DNA from: Streptomyces sp. NBC_01591
GTDB lineage: Bacteria > Actinomycetota > Actinomycetes > Streptomycetales > Streptomycetaceae
Length of the DNA: 64,000 bases
NCBI RefSeq assembly: GCF_035918155.1
Contig: NZ_CP109327.1
Coordinates: forward strand, 7,130,001 to 7,194,000
Direction: 5' to 3'
This document shows positions 35,338 through 43,687 of this stretch, piece after piece. The notes under the pieces are model-generated. The model worked only from the letters and a program-made list of their open reading frames with translations, made no database searches and had not been told where the DNA came from. The position numbers and the translations under genes were made by a program. How positions within the stretch are numbered: the stretch's first letter is position 1; each line of letters opens with the position of its first letter.

Positions 35338-35377
35338 GGACCCAACGTGCCGCCCGCCGGCTGCGCTGTCAACCATA

Positions 35378-35424
35378 TGTCCTGACAAGGTGCGTCTTGT
35401 TCGTTGGTCATGCTGTCCGGACAA
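35378..35424. promoter_or_regulatory. Two GntR-type palindromes between dehydrogenase and regulator
   Basis: TGTCCTGACA (35378-35387) and TGTCCGGACA (35415-35424, a perfect palindrome) are 37 bp centre to centre, in the 137-bp divergent promoter region. They are the probable operators of the adjacent HutC-type regulator. Confidence 0.6.
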
Positions 35425-35474
35425 CAGGACGACCGGACTACCGGAGGTTCTGACGTGAGGGATACCCTCCACGC

Positions 35475-36233
35475 GTGCCCAAACCCACCACCGACCCCGC
35501 CGCACTCGAACTCGGCGTGGACCGCACCAGCCCGATCCCGCTCTACTTCCAGCTGGCCCAGCAGCTGGAAGCCGCCATCGAGCAGGGCCGGCTCGCCCCC
35601 GGCAGCCTCCTCGGCAACGAGATCGAACTCGCGGCACGGCTCGGCCTGTCCCGGCCCACGGTCCGCCAGGCCATCCAGTCACTGGTCGACAGGGGGCTGA
35701 TGGTGCGTCGTCGCGGCGTCGGCACCCAGGTCGTGCACAGCAGGGTCAGGCGCCCGCTCGAACTGAGCAGCCTCTACGACGACCTGGAGGCCGCGGGCGG
35801 GCACCCCACGACCCGCGTCCTGCGCAACACCGTCGAGCCCGCCGACGCGGCGGTGGCCGACGCCCTGGCGGTCGCCGAAGGCACCGACGTACACCTCGTC
35901 GAGCGGCTGCGGTACGCGCACGACGAGCCGCTGGCACTCCTGCGCAACCACCTGCCGCTCGGGATCCTCGACCTGGACACCGGGCGGCTGGAGGCCACCG
36001 GCCTGTACCGGCTGATGCGTGGCGCCGGCATCACCCTGCACAGCGCCCGCCAGACCGTCGGCGCCCGGCTCGCCACCGCCGACGAGGCGGCCGGGCTCGC
36101 CGAGACGGAGGGCGCCGCCCTGCTGACGATGGAGCGCACCACCTTCGACGACACCGGACGGGCGGTCGAGTTCGGCTCCCACATCTACCGGGCCTCTCGC
36201 TACACCTTCGATTTCCAGCTGCTCGTACGGTGA
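35475..36233 (+). CDS. GntR/HutC-family transcriptional regulator
   Basis: 252 residues from the GTG at 35475; TACCCT 6 nt before it suggests a leaderless mRNA. The N-terminal winged helix-turn-helix covers residues ~17-85 (PLYFQLAQQLEAAIEQGRLAPG, ELAARLGLSRPTVRQAIQSLV, VRRRGVGTQVV). The UTRA ligand domain follows (~95-250), as in HutC-subfamily regulators that sense sugars or amino acids. It is divergent from the Gfo/Idh dehydrogenase and directly upstream of the ABC uptake operon, both likely targets. Confidence 0.9.
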   Translation: MPKPTTDPAALELGVDRTSPIPLYFQLAQQLEAAIEQGRLAPGSLLGNEIELAARLGLSRPTVRQAIQSLVDRGLMVRRRGVGTQVVHSRVRRPLELSSLYDDLEAAGGHPTTRVLRNTVEPADAAVADALAVAEGTDVHLVERLRYAHDEPLALLRNHLPLGILDLDTGRLEATGLYRLMRGAGITLHSARQTVGARLATADEAAGLAETEGAALLTMERTTFDDTGRAVEFGSHIYRASRYTFDFQLLVR

Positions 36234-36252
36234 CGACGGCCACCCGGCCCCG

Positions 36253-36281
36253 TTGACGTCCCGTACGCCCACCGCTAGAAC
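36253..36281 (+). promoter_or_regulatory. Vegetative-type promoter of the ABC uptake operon
   Basis: TTGACG (36253-36258) and TAGAAC (36276-36281) are separated by exactly 17 bp and lie 45 bp before the first binding-protein gene, a good SigHrdB-type promoter. Confidence 0.6.
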
Positions 36282-36326
36282 TCCTCCAGCCGCACTCGGG
36301 CGGCCGGGAGAGAAGGCGGACCCACC

Positions 36327-37331
36327 ATGCGTACCTCTCGCAAGGCAGCAACCCTGATCACCGTCGCGGCCCTCGGAATCGGCATCGCCGTCTCCGGCTG
36401 CAGCGGCTCCGGCGGCAGGAGCGCCGAGGAGAAGCCCGCGGGCACGAGCGGCGGCGCGGCCGCCGACACGCCCCGGATGAAGATCGCGATGGTCACGCAC
36501 TCGGGGGAGGGCGACACCTTCTGGGACATCGTGCAGAGCGGCGCGAAACAGGCGGCGGCCAAGGACAACGTCGAGTTCCTGTACTCGGCGCACAAGGAGG
36601 GAAAGGAACAGGCCCAGCTCGTCCAGGCCGCCATCGACCAGAAGGTCGACGGGCTGATCGTCACCCTCGCCAAACCGGAAGCCGTCGAGGACGTCGTCGC
36701 CAAGGCCGTGAAGGCCGGCATACCCGTCGTGACCATCAACTCGGGCGCACAGTTCTCCAAGCGGCTCGGCGCGCTCGGGCACATCGGGCAGGACGAGAAG
36801 GTCGCGGGCGAGGCAGTCGGTGAGGAGCTCGGCGCGCGGGGCCGCAAGAAGGCCGTCTGCATCATCCACGAGCAGGGCAATGTGTCGCTGGAGGAGCGCT
36901 GCGCCGGGGTACGCAAGACCTTCGGCGGCCGGGTCGAGAACCTCAACGTGGACGGCACCAACATGCCGGCCTCCACCTCCTCGATCGAGGCGAAGCTCCA
37001 GGCCGACAAGGACATCGACGCGATCGTCACCCTCGGCGCCCCCTTCGCCGCCGCCTCCGTCAAGGCCAAGGAGGGCTCCGGCAGCGAGGCGGAGGTCGAC
37101 ACCTTCGACCTGAACGCCGAGGTCGTCAAGCGGCTGAAGGCGCACGAGGTCGGCTTCGCCGTCGACCAGCAGCCCTACCTCCAGGGCTATCTCGCCGTCG
37201 ACGAGCTGTGGCTGAACCGGACCAACGGCAACGTCATCGGCGGCGGAAAGCCGGTGCTCACCGGCCCGGCGATCGTCACCGCCACCGACGTGCCGCAGCT
37301 GGAGAAGTACACCGCGCGCGGCACCCGGTGA
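36327..37331 (+). CDS. Sugar ABC transporter binding lipoprotein, copy 1
   Basis: 334 residues. Signal peptide 1-24 with lipobox VSGC and Cys25 as the lipid site. The mature part is a ribose-binding-like periplasmic-binding fold (Peripla_BP_4): MKIAMVTHSGEGDTFWDIVQSGAKQAA, VDGLIVTLAKPE, GIPVVTINSG, HIGQDEKVAGEAVGEEL, AIVTLGAPFAAAS and VGFAVDQQPYLQGYLAVDELWL give the two lobes. It is the first gene of a five-gene set with a second, closely similar binding protein, a permease, an ATPase and a ROK protein. The sequence style is that of inositol or ribose-type uptake systems; the ligand is not proven. Confidence 0.92.
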   Translation: MRTSRKAATLITVAALGIGIAVSGCSGSGGRSAEEKPAGTSGGAAADTPRMKIAMVTHSGEGDTFWDIVQSGAKQAAAKDNVEFLYSAHKEGKEQAQLVQAAIDQKVDGLIVTLAKPEAVEDVVAKAVKAGIPVVTINSGAQFSKRLGALGHIGQDEKVAGEAVGEELGARGRKKAVCIIHEQGNVSLEERCAGVRKTFGGRVENLNVDGTNMPASTSSIEAKLQADKDIDAIVTLGAPFAAASVKAKEGSGSEAEVDTFDLNAEVVKRLKAHEVGFAVDQQPYLQGYLAVDELWLNRTNGNVIGGGKPVLTGPAIVTATDVPQLEKYTARGTR

Positions 37332-37495
37332 ACCTCCCGTACACCGCGGTGCGCACCCGGTGCCGACACACGCGTCCCGCCCCTGCCGGGCGGTGCCGCC
37401 GACCGCTCGGGGATACTTGGCCAGCCGGGCCGGGTGCGCACCATCCCCGGCCCCTCCAGGCAGCACAGCGAGCAGCACAAGAAGGGCACGGCGTC

Positions 37496-38509
37496 GTGGC
37501 AAGGGTTCGGACAGGGGTACGTGCGATGGGCGCCGTGCTTGCGGCGGTGCTCGGGGCTTCCCTCGTGGGATGCAGCAGCACCGGTGGCAAGCGGGCGGAG
37601 GAGCGCGCGGCCCGGGCCGCCGCCGAGGGCCGGGCCGCGGTGGACACGCCCCGCTGGACCTTCGCCATGGTCACCCACTCGGGCGACGGCGACACCTTCT
37701 GGGACATCGTCCAGCGCGGTGCCGAGCAGGCCGCCGTCAAGGACAACATCAAGTTCCTGTACTCGCACAACGACGAGGCGCAGCAGCAGGCCCAGCTGGT
37801 GCAGGCCGCCATCGACCAGAAGGTCGACGGGCTGATCGTCACCCTCGCCAAGCCCGACGCGATGAAGGACGTGGTGACCAAGGCCACCAAGGCCGGAATC
37901 CCGGTGATCACGGTGAACTCGGGCTCCGCGGAGTCCAAGCGGTTCGGCGCGCTCACCCACATCGGCCAGGACGAGTCCATCGCGGGCGAGGCGGTCGGCG
38001 AGGAGCTCAACGCCCGGGGCCGCAAGAAGGCGCTGTGCATCCTGCACGAGCAGGGCAACGTCGGCCACGAGCAGCGCTGCGCCGGGGCGAAGAAGACCTT
38101 CGACGGACAGATGCAGAACCTGTACGTCGAGGGCACCAACATGCCCGACGTCCAGGCGTCCATCGAGGCGAAGCTCCAGGCCGACAAGAACATCGACGCG
38201 GTCGTGACGCTCGGCGCGCCGTTCGCGGACGCCGCGGTCAAGGCGAAGAAGACCGCGGGCAGCAAGGCCGAGATCGACACCTTCGACCTGAACGCCAAGG
38301 TCGCCACGGCCCTCCAGGACAAGACCCTCGGCTTCGCGGTGGACCAGCAGCCCTACCTCCAGGGGTACGAGGCGGTCGACCTGCTCTGGCTCCACCGCTA
38401 CAACGGCAATGTGCTCGGTGGCGGACGCCCGGTCCTCACCGGACCGCAGATCATCACCTCGAAGGACGCCGCCGAACTCGCCCAGTACACGAAGCGGGGG
38501 ACCCGATGA
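37496..38509 (+). CDS. Sugar ABC transporter binding lipoprotein, copy 2
   Basis: 337 residues from the GTG at 37496 (AAGGG 9 nt upstream). Lipobox LVGC with Cys26. It follows copy 1 almost residue by residue: MVTHSGDGDTFWDIVQRGAEQAA, VDGLIVTLAKPDAM, GIPVITVNSGS, HIGQDESIAGEAVGEEL and FAVDQQPYLQGYEAVDLLWL, with changes mostly at the surface and some in pocket-lining loops. This is a tandem duplication; a 164-bp gap separates the copies. The permease start overlaps its stop by ATGA. Two receptors sharing one channel could widen the ligand range. Confidence 0.92.
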   Translation: MARVRTGVRAMGAVLAAVLGASLVGCSSTGGKRAEERAARAAAEGRAAVDTPRWTFAMVTHSGDGDTFWDIVQRGAEQAAVKDNIKFLYSHNDEAQQQAQLVQAAIDQKVDGLIVTLAKPDAMKDVVTKATKAGIPVITVNSGSAESKRFGALTHIGQDESIAGEAVGEELNARGRKKALCILHEQGNVGHEQRCAGAKKTFDGQMQNLYVEGTNMPDVQASIEAKLQADKNIDAVVTLGAPFADAAVKAKKTAGSKAEIDTFDLNAKVATALQDKTLGFAVDQQPYLQGYEAVDLLWLHRYNGNVLGGGRPVLTGPQIITSKDAAELAQYTKRGTR

Positions 38510-39558
38510 GCACGATCGCCGGACCGTCCGCCCCGGCCGGGGCCGACGAGCGGCTGATGCGCACCTCACCGCTGCGCAGGCTGCTCGGCCGTCCCGAGCT
38601 CGGCTCGGTGGTCGGTGCCGCGGCCGTCTTCATCTTCTTCTCGATCGTCGCCGACAGCTTCCTGCGCGCCTCCAGCTTCGGCACCGTGCTGTACGCGGCC
38701 TCGACGATCGGGATCATGGCCGCGCCGGTGGCGCTGCTGATGATCGGCGGCGAGTTCGACCTCTCCGCCGGTGTGCTGGTCACCAGCTCCGCGCTGATCT
38801 CGTCGATGTTCAGCTATCAGATGACGGCCAACGTCTGGGTCGGCGTCTTCGTGTCGCTGCTGGTCACTCTGGCCATCGGGGCGTTCAACGGCTTCATGCT
38901 GACCCGCACCAAACTGCCGAGCTTCATCATCACGCTCGGTACGTTCCTGATGCTGACCGGCCTCAACCTGGGCTTCACCAAGCTGATCAGCGGGACCGTG
39001 TCCACCAAGGCCATCGGTGACATGGAGGGCTTCGACTCGGCCCGCAAGGTGTTCGCCTCGCAGTGGACCATCGGCGGCGTCGAGTTCAAGGTCACCATCC
39101 TGTGGTGGGCCGTACTCGTCGCGATCGCCACCTGGATCCTGCTCCGTACCCGCTTCGGCAACTGGATCTTCGCGGTCGGCGGCGAGGCCGACGCGGCCCG
39201 CGCGGTCGGCGTCCCGGTGATCCGTACCAAGATCGGGCTCTACCTCGGGGTCGCCTTCGCCGCCTGGGTCTCCGGCCAGCATCTGCTGTTCTCGTTCGAC
39301 GTCGTGCAGTCCGGCGAGGGCGTCGGCAACGAACTGATCTACATCATCGCGGCCGTCATCGGCGGCTGTCTGATCACCGGCGGCTACGGCTCCGCGATCG
39401 GCTCCGCGGTCGGTGCCTTCATCTTCGGCATGACCAGCAAGGGCATCGTGTACGCGGAGTGGAACCCGGACTGGTTCAAGTTCTTCCTCGGAGCCATGCT
39501 GCTCCTGGCCACCCTGCTCAACGCATGGGTACGCAAGCGCGCGGAGGCGACGAAATGA
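38506..39558 (+). CDS. Sugar ABC transporter permease (RbsC/XylH type)
   Basis: 350 residues with about ten membrane helices. The BPD_transp_2 signature is visible in [61 protein letters not shown] (the cytoplasmic loop that meets the ATPase) and [29 protein letters not shown]. It forms the membrane channel for the sugar caught by the two upstream lipoproteins. ATGA overlaps link it to the genes on both sides, so all are translated together. Confidence 0.93.
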   Translation: MSTIAGPSAPAGADERLMRTSPLRRLLGRPELGSVVGAAAVFIFFSIVADSFLRASSFGTVLYAASTIGIMAAPVALLMIGGEFDLSAGVLVTSSALISSMFSYQMTANVWVGVFVSLLVTLAIGAFNGFMLTRTKLPSFIITLGTFLMLTGLNLGFTKLISGTVSTKAIGDMEGFDSARKVFASQWTIGGVEFKVTILWWAVLVAIATWILLRTRFGNWIFAVGGEADAARAVGVPVIRTKIGLYLGVAFAAWVSGQHLLFSFDVVQSGEGVGNELIYIIAAVIGGCLITGGYGSAIGSAVGAFIFGMTSKGIVYAEWNPDWFKFFLGAMLLLATLLNAWVRKRAEATK

Positions 39559-40415
39559 CGGCCCCCAAGGCACCGGCCGACCAGGAGGCGCCCCACCGGG
39601 CGCTCGTCGAGCTGGACCACGTCAGCAAGTTCTACGGCAACATCAAGGCCCTGACGGACGTCTCGCTGGAGGTCCACGCGGGCGAGATCTCCTGTGTGCT
39701 CGGCGACAACGGCGCAGGCAAGTCGACCCTGATCAAGATCATCGCGGGGCTGCACCGGCACGATGCCGGGACCTTCCTCATCGACGGCGAGGAGACCACC
39801 CTCGCCAACCCGCGCGACGCCCTGGACCGCGGCATCGCCACGGTCTACCAGGACCTCGCCGTCGTCCCCCTGATGCCGGTCTGGCGCAACTTCTTCCTCG
39901 GCTCCGAGCCGACCACCGGCGCCGGCCCCTTCAAGCGCCTCGACGTGCGGCTGATGCGCGAGACCACCCGCTCCGAGCTGCTGCGCATGGGGATCGACCT
40001 GCGCGACGTCGACCAGCCGATCGGCACCCTCTCCGGCGGCGAGCGCCAGTGCGTCGCCATCGCACGGGCCGTCTACTTCGGCGCCAAGGTCCTCGTCCTG
40101 GACGAGCCCACCGCCGCTCTCGGCGTCAAGCAGTCCGGGGTCGTGCTCAAGTACGTCGCCGCCGCCCGCGACGCGGGCCTCGGCGTGGTCCTCATCACGC
40201 ACAACCCGCACCACGCGTATCTCGTCGGGGACCGTTTCGTCCTGCTGAAGCGGGGCGCCATGTCCGGCAGCCACACCAAGGCGTCCATCACTCTGGACGA
40301 GCTGACCCGCCAGATGGCGGGCGGCAGCGAGCTGGAGGAGCTCAGCCACGAGCTGGAACGGGCCCCCGCACCGACCCATCTCGGCGGCCACCCGGTCCCC
40401 GGCAAGCCCGAGTAG
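39555..40415 (+). CDS. Sugar ABC transporter ATP-binding protein (single domain)
   Basis: 286 residues. Walker [10 protein letters not shown] (~50), Q-loop [16 protein letters not shown], signature [15 protein letters not shown], Walker [14 protein letters not shown]-loop [11 protein letters not shown]. Ribose- and xylose-type systems usually have a double-length ATPase; this one has one domain and must work as a homodimer, as in some FrcA-type systems. The start overlaps the permease stop by ATGA. A C-terminal tail of ~35 residues rich in Glu, Pro and His follows the domain. Confidence 0.92.
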   Translation: MTAPKAPADQEAPHRALVELDHVSKFYGNIKALTDVSLEVHAGEISCVLGDNGAGKSTLIKIIAGLHRHDAGTFLIDGEETTLANPRDALDRGIATVYQDLAVVPLMPVWRNFFLGSEPTTGAGPFKRLDVRLMRETTRSELLRMGIDLRDVDQPIGTLSGGERQCVAIARAVYFGAKVLVLDEPTAALGVKQSGVVLKYVAAARDAGLGVVLITHNPHHAYLVGDRFVLLKRGAMSGSHTKASITLDELTRQMAGGSELEELSHELERAPAPTHLGGHPVPGKPE

Positions 40416-40420
40416 TCCCC

Positions 40421-40434
40421 GGCCGGTACCGGCC
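40421..40434. repeat. 14-bp perfect palindrome after the ATPase gene
   Basis: GGCCGGTACCGGCC lies just after the ATPase stop and before the ROK gene. It lacks a loop for a good terminator; it may be a protein-binding site or chance in GC-rich DNA. Confidence 0.4.
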
Positions 40435-40547
40435 CCGTGCTCACCGGTCCGCCAGCCCCGGTGCCCCGGCAGTGGCAGAATCGAGCCCGACGGGCGCAGT
40501 CCGCCGCCGGGAGCACCGCCCCGGCTCCTCCAGACCCCGCAGGGACG

Positions 40548-41711
40548 ATGAGCACGTACCGCGACTTCACACACCGCGGCTCCGCCCGCGCCACCGTCCT
40601 GCGGACCGTGGGCACCCGGGAGCGGCGCTCGCACCTCACGGCACCGCGGGTACCCACCGTCGGCATCGACATCGGCGGTACGAAGGTGATGGCGGGTGTC
40701 GTCGACGCCGACGGCAACATCCTGGAGCAGCTGCGTACCGAGACGCCGGACAAGTCCAAGAGCCCCAAGGTCGTCGAGGACACCATCGTCGAACTGGTCC
40801 TGGACCTCTCCGACCGGCACGATGTGCACGCCGTCGGCATCGGCGCGGCCGGCTGGGTCGACGCGGACCGCTCCAAGGTGCTCTTCGCCCCGCACCTCGC
40901 CTGGCGCGACGAACCGCTGCGCGACGCCCTCGCCTCCCGCCTCGTCGTCCCCGTCATGGTCGACAACGACGCCAACACCGCCGCCTGGGCGGAGTGGCGC
41001 TTCGGCGCGGGCCGCGGCGAGGACCACCTCGTCATGATCACGCTCGGCACCGGCATCGGCGGCGCGATCCTGGAGGACGGCCAGGTCAAGCGCGGCAAGT
41101 ACGGCGTCGCCGGTGAGTTCGGCCACATGCAGGTGGTGCCCGGCGGGCACCGCTGCCCCTGCGGGAACCGCGGCTGCTGGGAGCAGTACAGCTCCGGCAA
41201 CGCACTCGTGCGGGAGGCCAAGGAACTGGCGGCCGCGGACTCCCCGGTGGCGCACGGCATCATCGAGCGGGTCAAGGGCAACATCCCCGACATCACCGGG
41301 CCCCTCATCACCGAACTGGCCCGCGAGGGCGACGCGATGTGCGTCGAGCTCCTCCAGGACATCGGCCAGTGGCTCGGCGTGGGCATCGCCAATCTGGCCG
41401 CCGCGCTCGACCCCTCCTGCTTCGTCATCGGGGGCGGCGTCAGCGCCGCCGACGACCTGCTCATCGGCCCGGCCAGGGACGCCTTCAAGCGCCACCTCAC
41501 CGGCCGCGGCTACCGGCCCGAGGCCCGGATCGCCAAGGCACAGCTCGGCCCGGAGGCAGGTATGGTCGGCGCCGCGGACCTGGCCCGGCTGGTGGCCCGC
41601 AGATTCCGCCGGGCCAACCGCCGCCGCGTCGAGCGCTACGAGCGGTACGCCCAGATCTACGACCAGGCCGCGAGCACCATCCGTAATACGCGCAACACCC
41701 GCACCTCCTAG
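40548..41711 (+). CDS. ROK-family sugar kinase (glucokinase-like)
   Basis: 387 residues. The ATP-binding motif is VGIDIGGTKVMAG (about 37-49), the catalytic Asp is in MVDNDANTAAWAEW, LGTGIGGAIL is the second phosphate loop, and GHRCPCGNRGCWEQYSSG holds the zinc-binding CxCGxxGCxE motif of ROK proteins. No helix-turn-helix is present in the first 35 residues, so it is a kinase rather than a repressor. Phosphorylation of the sugar brought in by the upstream transporter is the likely job. A basic C-terminal extension of ~35 residues (RRFRRANRRRVERYERYAQ) goes beyond the usual ROK end. Confidence 0.9.
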   Translation: MSTYRDFTHRGSARATVLRTVGTRERRSHLTAPRVPTVGIDIGGTKVMAGVVDADGNILEQLRTETPDKSKSPKVVEDTIVELVLDLSDRHDVHAVGIGAAGWVDADRSKVLFAPHLAWRDEPLRDALASRLVVPVMVDNDANTAAWAEWRFGAGRGEDHLVMITLGTGIGGAILEDGQVKRGKYGVAGEFGHMQVVPGGHRCPCGNRGCWEQYSSGNALVREAKELAAADSPVAHGIIERVKGNIPDITGPLITELAREGDAMCVELLQDIGQWLGVGIANLAAALDPSCFVIGGGVSAADDLLIGPARDAFKRHLTGRGYRPEARIAKAQLGPEAGMVGAADLARLVARRFRRANRRRVERYERYAQIYDQAASTIRNTRNTRTS

Positions 41712-41725
41712 GGATCCCCAGACAC

Positions 41726-42319
41726 ATGACCGCAGCCGAGCACCCCGTCCTGCCGCGTCAGTCCACGCCGCCCGACGACGACGGCCGGCCGCCGCAGGAC
41801 CGGCGCCGGCTGATCCGCCGTCGGCTGATCACGGCGACCATCATCGTGCTGCTCATCGGCATCCCGGCCGGCTATCTGCTGATCTCCGCAGGGCAGAGCC
41901 GCCGCTCCGGTCAGAACAAGGAGGCCGAGGCCTCCGCGCAGGGGCTCCGGGAGGGCTGGCCGTCCCGGTTGCAGCGCCGGATCTTCGAGCTGCCGATGCC
42001 CGGCAACTCCCTGGACGTGCAGTACTACGAGACCAACAACTGGAAGGCCAGCCGGCTGTACGTGGAGTTCCGCACCACGTCCGCCGGGCTCGACCGTTTC
42101 CTCGGCCGGATGGGCAGCGGCCGCTCCGACCTGGAGGCCGGCAAGGTGACCATCGGCGACCGCGACCAGAAGGTCTCGGGCTGGAAGTTCGGCCCCGGGG
42201 TCGAGTGGGCGGGCACCACGCACACCAACAAGGACCCGCGGCCCACCCAGGACATCATGGTGAACATGACCGACCCGATGAACCCCGTTGTCTACGTCGT
42301 CTCCGCGGCGACCCCCTGA
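41726..42319 (+). CDS. Membrane-anchored protein of unknown function
   Basis: 197 residues with a Pro/Asp-rich cytoplasmic start, an Arg cluster (DRRRLIRRRLI) and one transmembrane helix at ~35-55 (TATIIVLLIGIPAGYLLISAG), so the C-terminal ~140 residues face outside. That part has the pattern LREGWPSRLQRRIFELPMPGN... SRLYVEFRTTSAGLDRFL and no catalytic motif I recognise. It lies 14 bp after the ROK gene and is probably co-transcribed with it, but the ribosome site is weak. Function unknown. Confidence 0.7.
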   Translation: MTAAEHPVLPRQSTPPDDDGRPPQDRRRLIRRRLITATIIVLLIGIPAGYLLISAGQSRRSGQNKEAEASAQGLREGWPSRLQRRIFELPMPGNSLDVQYYETNNWKASRLYVEFRTTSAGLDRFLGRMGSGRSDLEAGKVTIGDRDQKVSGWKFGPGVEWAGTTHTNKDPRPTQDIMVNMTDPMNPVVYVVSAATP

Positions 42320-42380
42320 GCGGGAGAACATCCCCGGCGCGTCCTGCGAGCCCCGCGGCGCGCCGCTTTGCTGAACCGCG

Positions 42381-42406
42381 CCGCGTCACCCGGCCGCGTC
42401 ACCCGG
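42381..42406. repeat. 13-bp tandem direct repeat
   Basis: CCGCGTCACCCGG occurs twice in direct succession in the 178-bp GC-rich gap between the membrane protein gene and cchA. No gene was found in this gap. Confidence 0.7.
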
Positions 42407-42497
42407 CCGCGGCCGTCCCGGCCGGCCGTGCGCGCGAGGGCGGCGAGGAGACCGACCGTACTGCCCGCCTCCTGCGCGACGGGGTGGTGCCGTCGCG

Positions 42498-43445
42498 TCA
42501 GGGACGGCTGGTCAGGTAGCCGCCCATGGAGGTGAAGTACTCCGTCGCGGGCATCTCTCGGCCGTCCTCGGTCCGTACGCGCGTGATGGCCAGGCCGTGG
42601 TTGCGGCCGGTGCGGGCATCGGCTCCGGCGACGATCACCACGCCTTCGCCCTCGCGGTAGAAGATGCGACCGGGCGTACCGCCGTAGCGGCCCTGGGACA
42701 CCACCGAGGCGAGCACCTCGAGTCGCTTGCCCCGGTGGAAGGTGAAGGCGCTGGGGTACGGCTCGGACTGGGCGCGGACCAGGCGTTCGAGGTCCTCGGC
42801 CGGCCAGGCCCAGTCGATGCGGATGTCCTCGGCGGACCGCTTGTGGAAGAAGCTCGCCCGGGAGCGGTCCTGCTTGGTGAACTCCGTCTGTCCGGCGGCG
42901 ATGAGGTCGAGCGCGCCGATGGTGACCGGGGCGATGAGGTCGACGGTCTTGTGGAAGAGATCGGTGGCGGTGTCCGTCGGTCCGACCGGAACGGCCTCCT
43001 GCCGGACGATGTCGCCGGCGTCGAGTTCGTCGTCCATCATGTGCGCGGTGACGCCCACCTCGGGCTCGCCGTTTATCAGCGCCCAGATCAGCGGGGAGAA
43101 GCCGGCGTACTTCGGCAGCAGCGAGTCGTGGACGTTCAGCGTGCCGTGGCGCGGGAGGCCGAAGATGCGCGGCGGGATCCACGTCCGCCAGTTGTTGGCC
43201 ACGATGATGTCCGGGTCGGCCTCCTTGAGCCGCTCGAACAGCTCTTCGTCGTCAGGGCGGTTGCGGATCAGTACCGGGACGCCGTGCTCCTCGGCGAGGT
43301 CGGCGACCGAGTCGCTCCAGATCTTCTCGTACGCGTGCTCGCTCTTGGGGTGCGTCACGACCAGTTCCACGCTGTGCCCGGACTTCAGGAGGGCTTGCAG
43401 GGTGCGGTGCCCCCAGGTCTGGTAACCGAACATGACGACCCGCAT
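42498..43445 (-). CDS. cchA: Hydroxyornithine formyltransferase of coelichelin biosynthesis
   Basis: 315 residues. It is expected to transfer the formyl group of N10-formyl-tetrahydrofolate to N5-hydroxyornithine, making the formyl-hydroxamate ligand of coelichelin. The N-terminal domain is that of Fmt-type enzymes: VVMFGYQTWGHRTLQALLKSGH, then the catalytic Asn-His-Asp set in TLNVHDSLLPKYAGFSPL and the Asp in MMDDELDAGDIV. A C-terminal OB-like domain follows (GGTPGRIFYREGEGVVIVAGADARTG region). GAGGAGGAA precedes ATG 43445. It is divergent from cchB across an iron-box region, as in S. coelicolor. Confidence 0.93.
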   Translation of the reverse strand: MRVVMFGYQTWGHRTLQALLKSGHSVELVVTHPKSEHAYEKIWSDSVADLAEEHGVPVLIRNRPDDEELFERLKEADPDIIVANNWRTWIPPRIFGLPRHGTLNVHDSLLPKYAGFSPLIWALINGEPEVGVTAHMMDDELDAGDIVRQEAVPVGPTDTATDLFHKTVDLIAPVTIGALDLIAAGQTEFTKQDRSRASFFHKRSAEDIRIDWAWPAEDLERLVRAQSEPYPSAFTFHRGKRLEVLASVVSQGRYGGTPGRIFYREGEGVVIVAGADARTGRNHGLAITRVRTEDGREMPATEYFTSMGGYLTSRP

Positions 43446-43482
43446 GGGGTTCCTCCTCAGGGCAGGGATAGACCGGGGCAAG

Positions 43483-43501
43483 TAAAGCAAGGCTTACCTT
43501 A
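43483..43501. promoter_or_regulatory. Iron box (DmdR/IdeR operator) of cchA
   Basis: TAAAGCAAGGCTTACCTTA is an imperfect 19-bp palindrome of the TTAGGTTAGGCTAACCTAA type, 38 bp before the cchA start. Fe2+-bound DmdR1 would repress here. Confidence 0.8.
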
Positions 43502-43584
43502 CTTTGCAACAGGGGGATTTTGGGCCCCGGTTGACGGATCGTCAGCCCCGGTCGCCGGTTTGCGGTATCGACAACATCGCGTGA

Positions 43585-43603
43585 TTAGCTTAGGCTCACC
43601 TAA
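43585..43603. promoter_or_regulatory. Iron box (DmdR/IdeR operator) of cchB
   Basis: TTAGCTTAGGCTCACCTAA matches the 19-bp iron-box consensus at 17 positions, about 85 bp before cchB. It would control the cchB-F transcript. Confidence 0.88.
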
Positions 43604-43687
43604 GTTCGGTTGGCCGCTCTGTCGGCGTGCCCGCCTTCGTATCTTTCCTACGCCTGACAGGCGGCTTTCCCGCACGATGGGAGTGAC

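Noticed and set aside
42320..42497. Possible extra small gene between the membrane protein and cchA
   Set aside because: The frames here are Arg/Gly-rich with no ribosome site or similarity; the stretch holds short GC repeats only.
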